Shown here piece after piece: positions 18,398-27,871 of a stretch of DNA of 64,000 nucleotides. Every line of letters starts with the position of its first letter. Positions within the stretch are counted from its first letter, which is position 1. Source of the DNA: Pontibacter korlensis (GTDB lineage Bacteria > Bacteroidota > Bacteroidia > Cytophagales > Hymenobacteraceae); the NCBI RefSeq assembly GCF_000973725.1, contig NZ_CP009621.1, positions 4,209,001-4,273,000 of the forward strand, written 5' to 3'. The notes under the pieces are model-generated. The model worked only from the letters and a program-made list of their open reading frames with translations, ran no database searches and was not told where the DNA came from. A program made the translations under genes and the position numbers.

Positions 18398-19855
18398 TTA
18401 GAAAGATATGTCTTTACCCTGGTAGAAGTCCAGAACTTTTAGTTTGAAGAAGTAATCGTATTTAGCCTGCAGCAGCTCAGACTGAGCACTACGGAAGGTG
18501 TTTGCCACAATCACATACTCAACTGAGTTGATGATACCTGAGTTAAGTCGTAGTTCTGCATTACGTACGTTACGCTCTGTGGCTCTTACCTGCTCACGGG
18601 CAGCAGTGTACCTTCTTCTGGCTGCAACGGCATCAACATACGCCTGCTCTATAGTCTGGCGCAGGTTGTTTCTGGCAATATCGGCACTCAAGTTCGCATT
18701 CTCTTGCGACACAATGGCTCGCTGTACGCTGTTCCGTACCTGAAAACCATTGAATATCGGTATAGATAGCTGTAAACCATACTGCTTACCGATGTTGTCT
18801 TTAGCCTGATCAAAGAATGAATAGTCGCTGTAGATAGGCGAAGGTTGCAAAATGTAGAAAGACTGCTGCTCAGTACCCTGCGGGTTGGTGTAGAAAACCT
18901 GCTCAATGTACCGATCTTCCCGGCCTACAAGAAAGTTTGTGGTGCTGGAGTAACGGGTGCTAATACCGGCACCTAAGCTTAGACGAGGGAAGTAATTCCC
19001 TCTTGCAGCGGCTACTCCTTTTTCTGCACTTTTCACCCTAAGGTCAGCTGCTTTGATAGCAGGCAAAGTCTGCACAGCCGCATCATATACCTGTTCACCA
19101 TCTACGATCAGAGGGTTTTGTTCAGGCTCTGGTAACTCAGGAATTTGAATAGAAAACTCCTCGCTTGTTTTCAGGTTGAGCAGCTGCATCAGATTCAGGC
19201 GAGACACATCGCGCTGGTTAATAGCATTGATCACATTAAGCTCATCTGTGGCCAGTTGCGACTCCAGGTCCAGTACAGAGTTTTCTGCTACGCTACCAGC
19301 CTCAAAAAGCTTTCGCGTACGCTCTAACTGCTGGCCAGTAGCGTCGCGCTGCAGTTCCGATGTCTTTATAAGCTCATCAGAAAAAAGAATGTTCAGGTAA
19401 GAGGTGACAATCTGCAGCGTGATGTCATTCTGTGTAGATAACACATCCTGCTGGCTTGCCTCCAACTCCAGCCTTGTTTGCTTTATTAAATTTGTTTGCC
19501 TGAAGCCCTGGAAAAGAGGCATAGAGGCACTGCCAGAGAAATTTGCCGTCTGTGCTTCCTGGGTCTGCACCGAAAAGGTTACCGGATCCTGGAAGGAACC
19601 TGTATTGAAGAAATAGCTGCCATTAGCGTTTACGATTGGCAATCGGTCTAGCTGCGCTTGCTTATACTCTATCTCGTTTAGTTTACGATTTAGGTTACTT
19701 TGGCGCACCTGCAGGTTATTTACCCGAGCATACTCCACAGCCTCCTGCAGCGACCATACGCCATCGCCACTGGGGTCCTGTTGGGCCCAGGCACCGGAAG
19801 TACCTGCAACAGACAGTCCCAGCGCCATTAAAAGGACTTTTGATGTTTTTTTCAT
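18398..19855 (-). CDS. TolC family outer-membrane efflux protein
   Basis: A 485-residue outer-membrane channel protein. It has a cleavable signal peptide (MKKTSKVLLMALGLSVAGTSGAWA) followed by two repeats of the outer-membrane efflux protein fold. These are rich in long helices (for example the start WSLQEAVEYARVNNLQVRQSN and the second-half LRQTIEQAYVDAVAARRRY). The C-terminal part has NAELRLNSGIINSVEYVIVANTF, typical of TolC. It is followed four bases later by the adaptor gene and preceded by sdaAB with a 14-base gap. It likely works with that adaptor and an inner-membrane transporter encoded elsewhere. Confidence 0.93.
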   Translation of the reverse strand: MKKTSKVLLMALGLSVAGTSGAWAQQDPSGDGVWSLQEAVEYARVNNLQVRQSNLNRKLNEIEYKQAQLDRLPIVNANGSYFFNTGSFQDPVTFSVQTQEAQTANFSGSASMPLFQGFRQTNLIKQTRLELEASQQDVLSTQNDITLQIVTSYLNILFSDELIKTSELQRDATGQQLERTRKLFEAGSVAENSVLDLESQLATDELNVINAINQRDVSRLNLMQLLNLKTSEEFSIQIPELPEPEQNPLIVDGEQVYDAAVQTLPAIKAADLRVKSAEKGVAAARGNYFPRLSLGAGISTRYSSTTNFLVGREDRYIEQVFYTNPQGTEQQSFYILQPSPIYSDYSFFDQAKDNIGKQYGLQLSIPIFNGFQVRNSVQRAIVSQENANLSADIARNNLRQTIEQAYVDAVAARRRYTAAREQVRATERNVRNAELRLNSGIINSVEYVIVANTFRSAQSELLQAKYDYFFKLKVLDFYQGKDISF

Positions 19856-19869
19856 AGTAACAGTACTTG

Positions 19870-20547
19870 TTATAGGTCTATGTTAGGGATGTAAACCACA
19901 TGCTTCACCCAGTCCAGCTGCCTGAGGTACTCTAGTGTGATTGGTTTTATGCCTGAGTCCATTTCAATAAACTGCCGAGCGCGCTCATTTTTTCCTTTGC
20001 GCGACACGCTCATGGTGGCAATATTACAATCGTCGTGCGCCAGAACCGAAGCAATAAAGGCTATACTTCCCTTCACATCAGCCGCATCAATAATGAGGGT
20101 ATGGAGCGTAGCTGAGAAGTTTGCTGAAAATCCGTCCACTTCAGAAATATTAATGACACCTCCGCCACGGCTTTGGCCAACCACTTCCACCTCTCGGGCA
20201 CCGGCTTTCAGGTTAAGCCTTATGGTATTGGGGTGCATGGTAGAAGCATTGCCTACAGATCTGAAAGTATACTTCAGCCCACGCTCTTTCGCATAATCAA
20301 AAGCCTCTTTGATGCGCTTGTCATCAGTCTTGAAATCCAGCAGACCGGCTACTATGGCCCTGTCGCTGCCGTGGCCCTCATAAGTGCGGGCAAAGGAGTT
20401 GTAGAAAGTAACGATCGCCTCTTCCGGGGCGGCACCCAAAATTCGGATGGCAGCTCTTGCAATTCGTACCACGCCAGCTGTATGAGAACTGGATGGTCCT
20501 ATCATCACGGGCCCAATCATATCAAAAACACTGCTCTTCTCAGCCAT
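19870..20547 (-). CDS. sdaAB: L-serine ammonia-lyase, iron-sulfur-dependent, beta subunit
   Basis: SdaAB with SdaAA forms the 4Fe-4S enzyme that deaminates L-serine to pyruvate and ammonia. The 225-residue product has the N-terminal VFDMIGPVMIGPSSSHTAGVVRI signature, FYNSFARTYEGHGSDRAIVAGLL, and a C-terminal ACT regulatory domain (about 145-220; LIIDAADVKGSIAFIASVLA and NIATMSVSRKGKNERA). The alpha subunit, which holds the cluster, is not in this window. It is the first gene of a likely sdaAB-tolC-adaptor-gpsA transcript. Intergenic gaps of 14, 4 and 5 bases support cotranscription, although the functions look unrelated. Confidence 0.94.
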   Translation of the reverse strand: MAEKSSVFDMIGPVMIGPSSSHTAGVVRIARAAIRILGAAPEEAIVTFYNSFARTYEGHGSDRAIVAGLLDFKTDDKRIKEAFDYAKERGLKYTFRSVGNASTMHPNTIRLNLKAGAREVEVVGQSRGGGVINISEVDGFSANFSATLHTLIIDAADVKGSIAFIASVLAHDDCNIATMSVSRKGKNERARQFIEMDSGIKPITLEYLRQLDWVKHVVYIPNIDL

Positions 20548-20569
20548 ATTCTCATTATATCGTAAAAAC

Positions 20570-20577
20570 CAAATTTA
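20570..20577 (-). promoter_or_regulatory. Candidate -7 element of the sdaAB transcript
   Basis: TAAATTTG on the minus strand matches TAnnTTTG and lies 22 bases before the sdaAB ATG. No TTTG is seen at 19 bases upstream. It would drive the whole four-gene minus-strand run. Confidence 0.4.
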
Positions 20578-20797
20578 GCAATTTAGCGGCATTTTTGCGC
20601 TTTTTAGGGGTTAATTTAGCTTTATTTCTACAAATACCAGCTTTACATCTACAAAACCTGTATCACCTCCTACTAAGCCAAAATTGAAAGCTGTAATAAC
20701 AGCCTCTTTAGTATTTGTTTTCATTCTTTTTTTGATGAAAGCGGTATAAGTATAGCAGGAGCCATATTCTTTGAGACACCACTCCTAAATGTTTTCT

Positions 20798-20805
20798 TAT
20801 TTTTG
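20798..20805 (+). promoter_or_regulatory. Candidate -7 element upstream of the dioxygenase-like gene
   Basis: TATTTTTG matches TAnnTTTG; a TTTG occurs at 20770-20773, 24 bases upstream, a little wider than usual. It ends 30 bases before the ATG at 20836. An alternative in-frame TTG at 20803 would lie inside it and is therefore unlikely to be the start. Confidence 0.45.
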
Positions 20806-20835
20806 CGAGAACCACCTCAACTACACGTCTTACAA

Positions 20836-21801
20836 ATGGAGCATTCGTTCAAACCTGAAGTGCTGGAACAACTGAAGCGGCTGGAGGAAAAGTATGTGCC
20901 TCTTGGGCAGGATTTAGCAGCTTACCTTGAAGGCCTCTATCATACCAGCTTTCTTACCTATTGGGATTACATTCACCTCGACACGCTCCTGAGTTTGCAG
21001 AACCCTCGCACCAATATTCCGGATGAGAAGATCTTTATCATGTACCACCAGATTACGGAGCTGTACTTTAAACTTTGCCTGGAGGAGTATAAACAAATAG
21101 GTGAGGATAAAGAACTTACTACCGACATGCTCCTGAGACGCTTAAAGCGCATTAACAGGTACTTTGATAACCTGATCAGTTCCTTTGATGTGATGGTGGA
21201 TGGTATGGACCCAAAGCAGTTTCTGCAGTTCAGAATGGCTCTGATGCCAGCCAGTGGTTTTCAGTCGGTACAGTACCGGATGATAGAGATAGCATCTACT
21301 GACCTGCGCAACCTGGTAGATAAGGCTAAACGAGCCGCTTTAGGTCTGCAAAGCACACAGGAAGAAATGATCGGCTGCATTTACTGGAGAGAAGGCGCTA
21401 CAGAAGTTGCCTCAGGAGCCAAAACCCTTACGCTGCTGCAGTTTGAGGAAAAGTATACAGCACACCTCATCAGCTTTGCCAAAGAATACGAGCACAAGAA
21501 TGTCTGGCATGTATATAAGAATCTGCCGGAGGCTGACCAGCAAAACCCAAAGCTAAAACAAGCGCTGCGCGACCTTGATAGTAATGTAAATGTAAACTGG
21601 CCGCTGATGCACTACAAATCTGCCGTACGCTATCTGCAACGCGACCCTGAGGTAATTGCTGCAACTGGTGGCACTAACTGGCAAAAATATCTGCCGCCAC
21701 GCTTCCAAAAACGCATTTTTTATCCCGAAATTTGGAGCGAAAAAGAGCTGCAAGATTGGGGTAAGGGCTGGGTTGATAAAGTATTGAATGGAGACATCTA
21801 G
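20836..21801 (+). CDS. Tryptophan 2,3-dioxygenase family protein
   Basis: A 321-residue, all-helical protein of the tryptophan 2,3-dioxygenase family, haem enzymes that open the indole ring of tryptophan to N-formylkynurenine. Matching segments are YWDYIHLDTLLSLQNP, FIMYHQITELYFKLCLEE (the YHQ..EL..K stretch near the haem), PASGFQSVQYRMIEIAS and the C-terminal GGTNWQKYLPP. It is more divergent than canonical TDO, so activity on tryptophan is inferred, and no other kynurenine-pathway gene is nearby. The frame is open to a TTG at 20803, but this lies in the predicted promoter; ATG at 20836 gives MEHSFKPEV. Confidence 0.85.
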   Translation: MEHSFKPEVLEQLKRLEEKYVPLGQDLAAYLEGLYHTSFLTYWDYIHLDTLLSLQNPRTNIPDEKIFIMYHQITELYFKLCLEEYKQIGEDKELTTDMLLRRLKRINRYFDNLISSFDVMVDGMDPKQFLQFRMALMPASGFQSVQYRMIEIASTDLRNLVDKAKRAALGLQSTQEEMIGCIYWREGATEVASGAKTLTLLQFEEKYTAHLISFAKEYEHKNVWHVYKNLPEADQQNPKLKQALRDLDSNVNVNWPLMHYKSAVRYLQRDPEVIAATGGTNWQKYLPPRFQKRIFYPEIWSEKELQDWGKGWVDKVLNGDI

Positions 21802-21977
21802 TCTTTAAGCTCTTATTCCACTAAAATTTCAATGAAGCCATAGTGCAAGCTTTTTTATTGAATAATTGAATTAGCCACACTACTATATTGTTACATACCT
21901 ACAGCTGAATGATTAGATTAACCCTTCAGCCTACTTACATCAACCAAGTTTAAGGCTAACTACCTTACCTACCGTAC

Positions 21978-23555
21978 ATGAGAAAGAAAGAATTGGATCT
22001 GGTGCTTCCGCCAGAGCTGGCTTTTGATGCCCAGCAATTAGAAAGGGAGATTTTAAAAAGCGCCAAGGTGCAGCCAGAAGATGTAAAATTTCTGCACCGC
22101 GTTAAACGCTCTATCGATGCCCGTGGCCGCCAGGTGCAGGTGCGCGTCAGAGCCGACGTATACTTAGACAATCCTCCGTCTGATATTATATCCCCAAAGT
22201 ATTATTACCCGGATGTTACCAATGCTAATCGCGTTGTGATAGTTGGAGCAGGCCCGGCAGGTCTTTTCGCAGCTTTACGTTGTATAGAGCTAGGCTTAAA
22301 GCCGGTTCTATTGGAACGAGGAAAAGATGTACGCAGTCGCCGCCGCGATTTAGCAGCTATCAATAAAGAGCATACTGTAAACCCTGATTCAAACTATTGC
22401 TTTGGTGAAGGTGGAGCAGGCACATACTCTGATGGCAAGCTGTATACCCGCTCAAAAAAGCGTGGCGATCTACAGCGCATTCTGCAGATTTTGGTACAGC
22501 ATGGAGCCACTCCTGATATTCTTTTTGATGCTCATCCGCATATTGGCACAAATAAACTGCCTAAAATCATCGAGGCCATCAGGGAAACCATCAGAAACGC
22601 TGGAGGTGAGGTGCACTTTGGTAAGCGGGTGACTGATTTTATTCTGGAGCAGGGCGAAATGAAAGGTGCCGTAACGCAGGATGGCCAGGAGTATACGGGT
22701 GAAGCTGTTATACTTGCTACAGGCCACAGCGCCCGCGACATATTTGAGTTGCTGCATGAAAAAGGTGTTACTATAGAAGCAAAGCCTTTTGCTATGGGCG
22801 TGCGTGTAGAACACCAGCAAAGCCTTATAGACAGCATCCAGTATAAGTGTGAAGATCGTGGACCTTATTTACCTGCTTCCTCTTATGCCTTGGTGCACCA
22901 AACCCACTACAAGAACAGACAGCGCGGCATATTTTCGTTCTGCATGTGCCCTGGTGGGTTCATTGTTCCGTCAGCTACAGCACCTGGTGAAGTTGTTGTG
23001 AATGGTATGTCGCCGAGCCGTCGGGATTCCCGCTTTTCGAACTCAGGAATTGTAGTGGCCATTGAACTCGAAGATATGGAGTTGCAAAAATATGGCGCTT
23101 TAGCAGGCTTACGCATGCAGCAGGCCCTGGAACAGAAGGCATGCCAAATGGCAGGTGGTACACAGGCTGCCCCAGCACAGCTACTTCACGATTTTACCCG
23201 CTTCAAATCGGGCGGTGAACTACTGGAAACGTCATACCAGCCAGGTTTGGTGCCAGTAGATATGAACGACCTGTTCTCTGACGATATGGGTTTCAGACTA
23301 CGGGAAGGCTTCAAAACTTTTGGTAACAAGATGCGCGGCTACCTGAGCAATGAGGCGCAGATCGTAGGCGTTGAAAGCCGCACCTCCTCTCCTGTTCGCA
23401 TTCCTCGTGACCGCGATACGCTGGAGCATGTGCAGGTAAAAGGACTATACCCTTGTGGGGAAGGTGCTGGTTTTGCAGGTGGTATCGTATCAGCAGCAAT
23501 GGACGGTGAGCGTTGCGCTGAAAAGGCTGCGCTTAGAGCAGGAGTCACTATATAG
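21978..23555 (+). CDS. FAD-dependent dehydrogenase, COG2509 family
   Basis: A 525-residue flavoprotein. Residues 1 to about 85 form an N-terminal domain typical of this family (VKFLHRVKRSIDARGRQVQV). This is followed by the FAD-binding Rossmann motif VVIVGAGPAGLFAALRC (about 87-103), ERGKDVRSRRRDLA, GEGGAGTYSDGKLYTRSKK and EAVILATGHSARD. The C terminus has GLYPCGEGAGFAGGIVSAAMDGERCAE, which closes the FAD site. The natural substrate of these proteins is not known to me. It stands alone, 176 bases after the dioxygenase-like gene and followed by a strong terminator. Confidence 0.88.
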   Translation: MRKKELDLVLPPELAFDAQQLEREILKSAKVQPEDVKFLHRVKRSIDARGRQVQVRVRADVYLDNPPSDIISPKYYYPDVTNANRVVIVGAGPAGLFAALRCIELGLKPVLLERGKDVRSRRRDLAAINKEHTVNPDSNYCFGEGGAGTYSDGKLYTRSKKRGDLQRILQILVQHGATPDILFDAHPHIGTNKLPKIIEAIRETIRNAGGEVHFGKRVTDFILEQGEMKGAVTQDGQEYTGEAVILATGHSARDIFELLHEKGVTIEAKPFAMGVRVEHQQSLIDSIQYKCEDRGPYLPASSYALVHQTHYKNRQRGIFSFCMCPGGFIVPSATAPGEVVVNGMSPSRRDSRFSNSGIVVAIELEDMELQKYGALAGLRMQQALEQKACQMAGGTQAAPAQLLHDFTRFKSGGELLETSYQPGLVPVDMNDLFSDDMGFRLREGFKTFGNKMRGYLSNEAQIVGVESRTSSPVRIPRDRDTLEHVQVKGLYPCGEGAGFAGGIVSAAMDGERCAEKAALRAGVTI

Positions 23556-23580
23556 AAATTAACAAAAATACCTGCAGTAT

Positions 23581-23617
23581 AACCCTCAGTAGCTAGAACT
23601 TCTGAGGGTTATTTTTT
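23581..23617 (+). terminator. Terminator of the FAD-dehydrogenase gene
   Basis: AACCCTCAG (23581-23589) pairs with CTGAGGGTT (23602-23610) around a 12-base loop and is followed by ATTTTTTG. It lies 25 bases after the stop codon. Confidence 0.85.
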
Positions 23618-23714
23618 GCACTGTACTTGGTGTGAAAATTTACATTAATTAACTTTTTAACCGCATACAGGTACAATAAGTATACTCAATGTTGAACTTG
23701 AATCAATTAGTAAT

Positions 23715-24077
23715 ATGAAAAAGACAGTTGTGTTGGGTGCGACTGACAACCCTACCCGCTATGCCTACAAAGCTGTACATAGACTGCAGCAGCACGGGCA
23801 TGAGGTAGTACCAGTCGGCATCAAGAATGCTGAGGTAGGTGGCAAGAAGATCATCACAGATAAATCTGAACCTATACAAGATGTAGATACAGTAACCTTG
23901 TATGTTGGCCCACAAAACCAACCGTTTTGGTATGATTACATCTTAAGCCTTAAACCTAAGCGTATCATCTTCAATCCCGGTACAGAAAACCGTGAATTAG
24001 AACAAATGGCAGAAGACGCTAATATCGAGACGCTGCACCACTGTACGTTGGTTATGTTGGCCACTGACAGCTATTAG
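23715..24077 (+). CDS. CoA-binding domain protein (YccU-like)
   Basis: A 120-residue single-domain protein with a CoA-binding Rossmann fold: KTVVLGATDNPTRYAYKAVHRLQQHGHEVVPVGIK at the N terminus, DVDTVTLYVGPQNQPFWYDYIL in the middle and IIFNPGTENRELEQMAEDANIE near the end. These resemble the CoA-binding half of succinyl-CoA synthetase alpha. The stand-alone version is common in bacteria; its role is unknown. The ATG at 23715 follows an AT-rich leader. A hairpin terminator follows about 100 bases downstream. Confidence 0.9.
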   Translation: MKKTVVLGATDNPTRYAYKAVHRLQQHGHEVVPVGIKNAEVGGKKIITDKSEPIQDVDTVTLYVGPQNQPFWYDYILSLKPKRIIFNPGTENRELEQMAEDANIETLHHCTLVMLATDSY

Positions 24078-24178
24078 TAAAGTATAAAAATTTGTTCTAA
24101 GAGGCATAACCTCCTAAATGGCTATACGTATAAATGATTAAGAAGGACAGATGGCATTTGTTGTCTATGTTCTAAATA

Positions 24179-24214
24179 AGCAGGAACCTCCATACAGGTT
24201 CCTGCTTTGTTTTT
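24179..24214 (+). terminator. Terminator downstream of the CoA-binding gene
   Basis: AGCAGGAACCT (24179-24189) pairs with AGGTTCCTGCT (24196-24206) over a 6-base loop, followed by TTGTTTTT. It serves the plus strand. Confidence 0.8.
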
Positions 24215-24227
24215 AGGAAGTAACCAA

Positions 24228-24264
24228 AAGGCCTCAGCTGTAGCTAAAGTACAACGGAGGCCTT
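24228..24264 (-). terminator. Possible terminator of the second SDR gene
   Basis: AAGGCCTC (24228-24235) and GAGGCCTT (24257-24264) form an 8-bp stem with a 21-base loop, followed on the minus strand by TT. It is weaker than the other hairpins here because the T-run is short. Confidence 0.45.
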
Positions 24265-24287
24265 ATTAGTGTTTATCCCTCTGTTAC

Positions 24288-25124
24288 TTATAAAATGTCT
24301 TCCTTAGAAGGACTTTCGTCATCCTCTTCTTCCATCATATGGCGCATAGTAGCAGCGAGAGCCATATCAGGTAAGAAATTAGAACCTGCTGCCTGTAGCT
24401 TGTTCATTAAACCTGACACTACTCTAGTTTCCCCATGCATTAGAGCCTTATAACCGTCTAAAGCAACATCAGCAGGCTCAGAAAGAGGGCCATTGGCTAC
24501 ACGACTATGAGCCGCTCCCGCTCTGCGGAAGAACATGGTATTACTTGGGCCCGGGCATAGGGCAGTCACTGTGATTCCTGTGTCTTTCAATTCGTTCGTT
24601 AGCGCTTCTGAGAAAGATAATAAGAAGGCTTTTGTAGCACCGTAGATGGCCATCAGTGGCGAAGGCATGAAGGAAGCTGTTGAGGCCACATTCAGAATCT
24701 TACCCGAATTACGGCGCTTCATGCCATGCAAGAAGAGTTTGGTCAGTTCTACAGGAGTAGTGATGTTCAGCTGGATAATCGCTTTCTCACGCTCCAGGTC
24801 AGTCTCGTAGAAGAGGCCGTGCACACCCGCACCTGCATTGTTTACCAGTATATCGACCTCCTGCCCACTAGCTTTAACTTCGTTATAGACCTCTTTAGGG
24901 GCTTCTGGTCGTGTTAAATCGGCACTAAGTACACAAACATGCTCAAGCTGGTGCTCATCCTGCAGGTAGTAGCCTAGTCTTCTGAGGCGCTCGGTACTGC
25001 GTGCCACCAGAATCAGGTTAAAGCCATCTTTGGCAAACAACTTTGCAAACTCCATTCCGAAGCCATTGGAGGCACCGGTGATCAAAACTGTTTTTCCTCT
25101 GTTCTCTTCTTTCATCGTTTTCAT
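24288..25124 (-). CDS. SDR family NAD(P)-dependent oxidoreductase (DltE/YqjQ-like)
   Basis: A 278-residue short-chain dehydrogenase. It has TGASNGFGMEFAKLFAKDG (nucleotide-binding TGxxxGxG at about 15-22), [15 protein letters not shown], and the catalytic NVASTASFMPSPLMAIYGATKAF with Ser-Tyr-Lys. VTALCPGPSNTMFF is typical of the COG0300 branch of SDRs. The C-terminal tail is acidic (MMEEEDDESPSKED). The substrate is unknown. Two ATGs are possible: 25124 (MKTMKEENRG) or 25115. The next gene upstream on the same strand starts at 27823 and ends 116 bases away. Confidence 0.9.
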   Translation of the reverse strand: MKTMKEENRGKTVLITGASNGFGMEFAKLFAKDGFNLILVARSTERLRRLGYYLQDEHQLEHVCVLSADLTRPEAPKEVYNEVKASGQEVDILVNNAGAGVHGLFYETDLEREKAIIQLNITTPVELTKLFLHGMKRRNSGKILNVASTASFMPSPLMAIYGATKAFLLSFSEALTNELKDTGITVTALCPGPSNTMFFRRAGAAHSRVANGPLSEPADVALDGYKALMHGETRVVSGLMNKLQAAGSNFLPDMALAATMRHMMEEEDDESPSKEDIL

Positions 25125-25240
25125 AGTTTAATGTGTGGGTACCTACTACACAGGCATAAGCATTTGTTTTTACCAACACATTTAGGTTTAGGTTACCAAC
25201 AGTGGAACAGAGACAACAATCTTTCCCAAGCCTAATCTTA

Positions 25241-27823
25241 CTATGCAGCCTCCCTTCTGAGCACCTCTAGCGGTGGGCGGTTCAGAATTCCACGGCTATT
25301 CAACATTCCGATAAACACCGTAAGGGTGGTTATACCAGCAAAAACTGGCAACAGCGGAGATAAATCTGGAACGAAGGCTACCTCAAAGCTAAATACAGCC
25401 AAAGCCCAGCTAGCTCCTAATGAAAGTATAATGCCTGTTCCGGCAGCTAATGCACCCAGCAACAAGTATTCGAAAGCATTTATACTTAATATCTGCTTTC
25501 TGCTAGCGCCAAGGGTACGTAGCAGCACACTCTCCTGCACCCGCTGATACTTACTGTTATTGATCGAGCCGATGAGCACCAGTAATCCAGTACTTATACT
25601 AAACAGGGCCATAAAGCGAATCACAAAGGAAATTTTGCCAAGAATATCATCCAGAGTCTCCAATATCAGTCCCAGGTCAATGGCAGAAACGTTCGGGAAC
25701 TGGCGCACCAGTGTCTGCTGAAATTGAGCGGCCTCGTCATCTGTCTGCGTACGCGTCATGAGCACATGAAACTGTGGCGCCTCCTCCAGCACTCCTTTCG
25801 GGAAAACAATCAGGAAGTTTGTCTGCACCCGGTTCCACTCTATCTCACGGAGGTGTGTGATAATAGTTGGCACCAACGCGCCATGCACGTTGAACACAAG
25901 CGTATCGCCAAGTCCAGCTTTAAGGCGCTCAGCATAACGACCTTCTACTGAGATAGGTATAGGCCTATCAGGATCAGTAACGGTTCCTTTCCAGGTTCCT
26001 TCCACTGATTTCTCTGAATTAATAAGAGAATCGCGGTAAGTAACACGGAATTCACGGGTAAAGGCCCGCTCTGATATCTCAAGTGTCGTATCAGCACGTA
26101 CATCAGCTCCTGTAAGGCCATTCACTTCTTCCAGGCGCATTGTTACTACAGGCACCATCTGCAGAATAGGCAGCCCCTGCTCTTTTGTCAGCTGAGCAAC
26201 TTCCTCCTTTTGGGAATTCTGAATATCGAACAGTACCATGTTCGGCTGGTTCTCGCTGGCAGCAAAGGCAACCTCACTTAACAGGATGCGCTGCATCAGG
26301 AAGAGCGTAGCAATTAGCGCTGTGCCCAAGCCAATGGAAACAGTAAGCAACAGGGTCTGGTTGTTCGGCCTGTAAAGGTTTGCCAGGCTCTGTCGCCACA
26401 CGTAGCCCCAGTTTACCGGGAAAAAGCGCTTCACCAGCCACATCATCAGCCTTGCAATTAAAGCTAGCACCACAAAAGCAACCAGCACACCTCCTGTGAA
26501 GGATAAAGCCTGTAGCCAGGTACCAAGCTGGAAGTATGAAAACAAGAAGATAAAGGCAATAATCAGGAAGTATACTACCCATCTTAACTTGTCAGGCTGC
26601 TTAGAGACATGCTCAATACCTGCACGTAGCGTGATGAGCGGTGATATCTTGCGAATAGAAAGCAATGGCAGCAGCGCAAACAGCACGGCTACAACCACAC
26701 CAATAGCTATACCTTGCAGTATAGCTGCCCAGGACACAGCCACTGTCACCTCCACAGGTAGGAAGGCTTTGAACAGTTCTGGCAAGTATAGCTGTATGAG
26801 GCTCCCTAGTACGGCACCTACAACGGAGCCAATCAAACCCATAGCCATTACCTGAAACAGATAAATCAGGAACGCCTGTTTACCACTGACACCCAGGCAG
26901 CGCAGCACCCCAATTGTTGCCAGCTTCTCTCGGATATACACATGTACAGCACTTGCCACACCTACGCAACCTAGCAGCAGGGCAACAAAACCAACCAGTG
27001 CCAGGAAACGAGCTAAATCTTCGTAAGACTTACCAGTGCTTTCTTTGCGACTTTCGATGGTATCATAGCCAAAGCCTGCCTCATCAAATCTTTTTTCCAG
27101 CTTCTTTACCAGCTTATCCGGATCTGTATTTTCGGCCAGCTTATAGTAGTGGTAGTAGCTAACACGGCTCCCTTTTTGCACCAGGCCTGTTTCTTTGAGG
27201 TATTGACGCGGAATATAAACTGCTGGGGCAATAGTGGCCGTCATGGCTGATTGGCCAGGAATTTTATGAAGTGCACCAGCTATGACGAAGGTCTGGTTAC
27301 CGACTTGTATAGAATCGCCGGGCTTAGAGTTGTACTGCAGTAAGAGCGTCTGATCTACCAATGCCTTTCGGCCGCCCTCCCTGAAAGTACGGCTCGCAAC
27401 CTTGGGCTCTGTTTCTATGGCTCCGTAATACGGGAAACCTCCCCGCTCGAGCGCTCTGACCTGCACAAGCCTTGTTCCGCCAGAGGCTTTAAACTGCACC
27501 ATCGACACAAAGCGCACTTCATCGGAGCGGTCACCGCCGATGGCGATAGAATCCAGCAGTTGCTGTTGGTTCTCCTCTATTTCCTTATTAGAGGCAACCA
27601 CTAAGTCAGCCCCAATGAGTGATTTTGCCTGGCTATCGATATCTGCTCTAAGGTTGTCCGCAAATGAATTGATAGCGACCAAGGCTGCAATACCCAAAAC
27701 TATGGAGGAGATGAAAAGCGCGAGCCTACCTCTGTTGCGGCGGCTGTCGCGCCACCCCATCTTCAGCAGCCAGCGAATGTTTAAGGACCTCTTTTCAGGT
27801 AAATGTATGATGGTGTCTGACAC
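25241..27823 (-). CDS. FtsX-like ABC transporter permease (YbbP-like)
   Basis: An 860-residue inner-membrane permease of the MacB/FtsX/LolC superfamily. It starts with a cytoplasmic N terminus, then a first transmembrane helix (LALFISSIVLGIAALVAI, about 34-51), a large periplasmic domain and an FtsX core (FLALVGFVALLLGCVGVASAVHVYIREKLATIGVLRCLG). Two more helices, a second periplasmic domain and a second FtsX core (FMALFSISTGLLVLIGSINNSKYQRVQESVLLRTLGASRKQ) follow. The double-core, roughly ten-helix layout is that of E. coli YbbP. The start is GTG at 27823; no in-frame ATG lies upstream. The ATPase gene ends 48 bases upstream. Confidence 0.92.
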   Translation of the reverse strand: MSDTIIHLPEKRSLNIRWLLKMGWRDSRRNRGRLALFISSIVLGIAALVAINSFADNLRADIDSQAKSLIGADLVVASNKEIEENQQQLLDSIAIGGDRSDEVRFVSMVQFKASGGTRLVQVRALERGGFPYYGAIETEPKVASRTFREGGRKALVDQTLLLQYNSKPGDSIQVGNQTFVIAGALHKIPGQSAMTATIAPAVYIPRQYLKETGLVQKGSRVSYYHYYKLAENTDPDKLVKKLEKRFDEAGFGYDTIESRKESTGKSYEDLARFLALVGFVALLLGCVGVASAVHVYIREKLATIGVLRCLGVSGKQAFLIYLFQVMAMGLIGSVVGAVLGSLIQLYLPELFKAFLPVEVTVAVSWAAILQGIAIGVVVAVLFALLPLLSIRKISPLITLRAGIEHVSKQPDKLRWVVYFLIIAFIFLFSYFQLGTWLQALSFTGGVLVAFVVLALIARLMMWLVKRFFPVNWGYVWRQSLANLYRPNNQTLLLTVSIGLGTALIATLFLMQRILLSEVAFAASENQPNMVLFDIQNSQKEEVAQLTKEQGLPILQMVPVVTMRLEEVNGLTGADVRADTTLEISERAFTREFRVTYRDSLINSEKSVEGTWKGTVTDPDRPIPISVEGRYAERLKAGLGDTLVFNVHGALVPTIITHLREIEWNRVQTNFLIVFPKGVLEEAPQFHVLMTRTQTDDEAAQFQQTLVRQFPNVSAIDLGLILETLDDILGKISFVIRFMALFSISTGLLVLIGSINNSKYQRVQESVLLRTLGASRKQILSINAFEYLLLGALAAGTGIILSLGASWALAVFSFEVAFVPDLSPLLPVFAGITTLTVFIGMLNSRGILNRPPLEVLRREAA

Positions 27824-27871
27824 TGTTTTTAGTTTAAAAGAGAGTGATGTAACATATGAGCAGGCTAGCCC

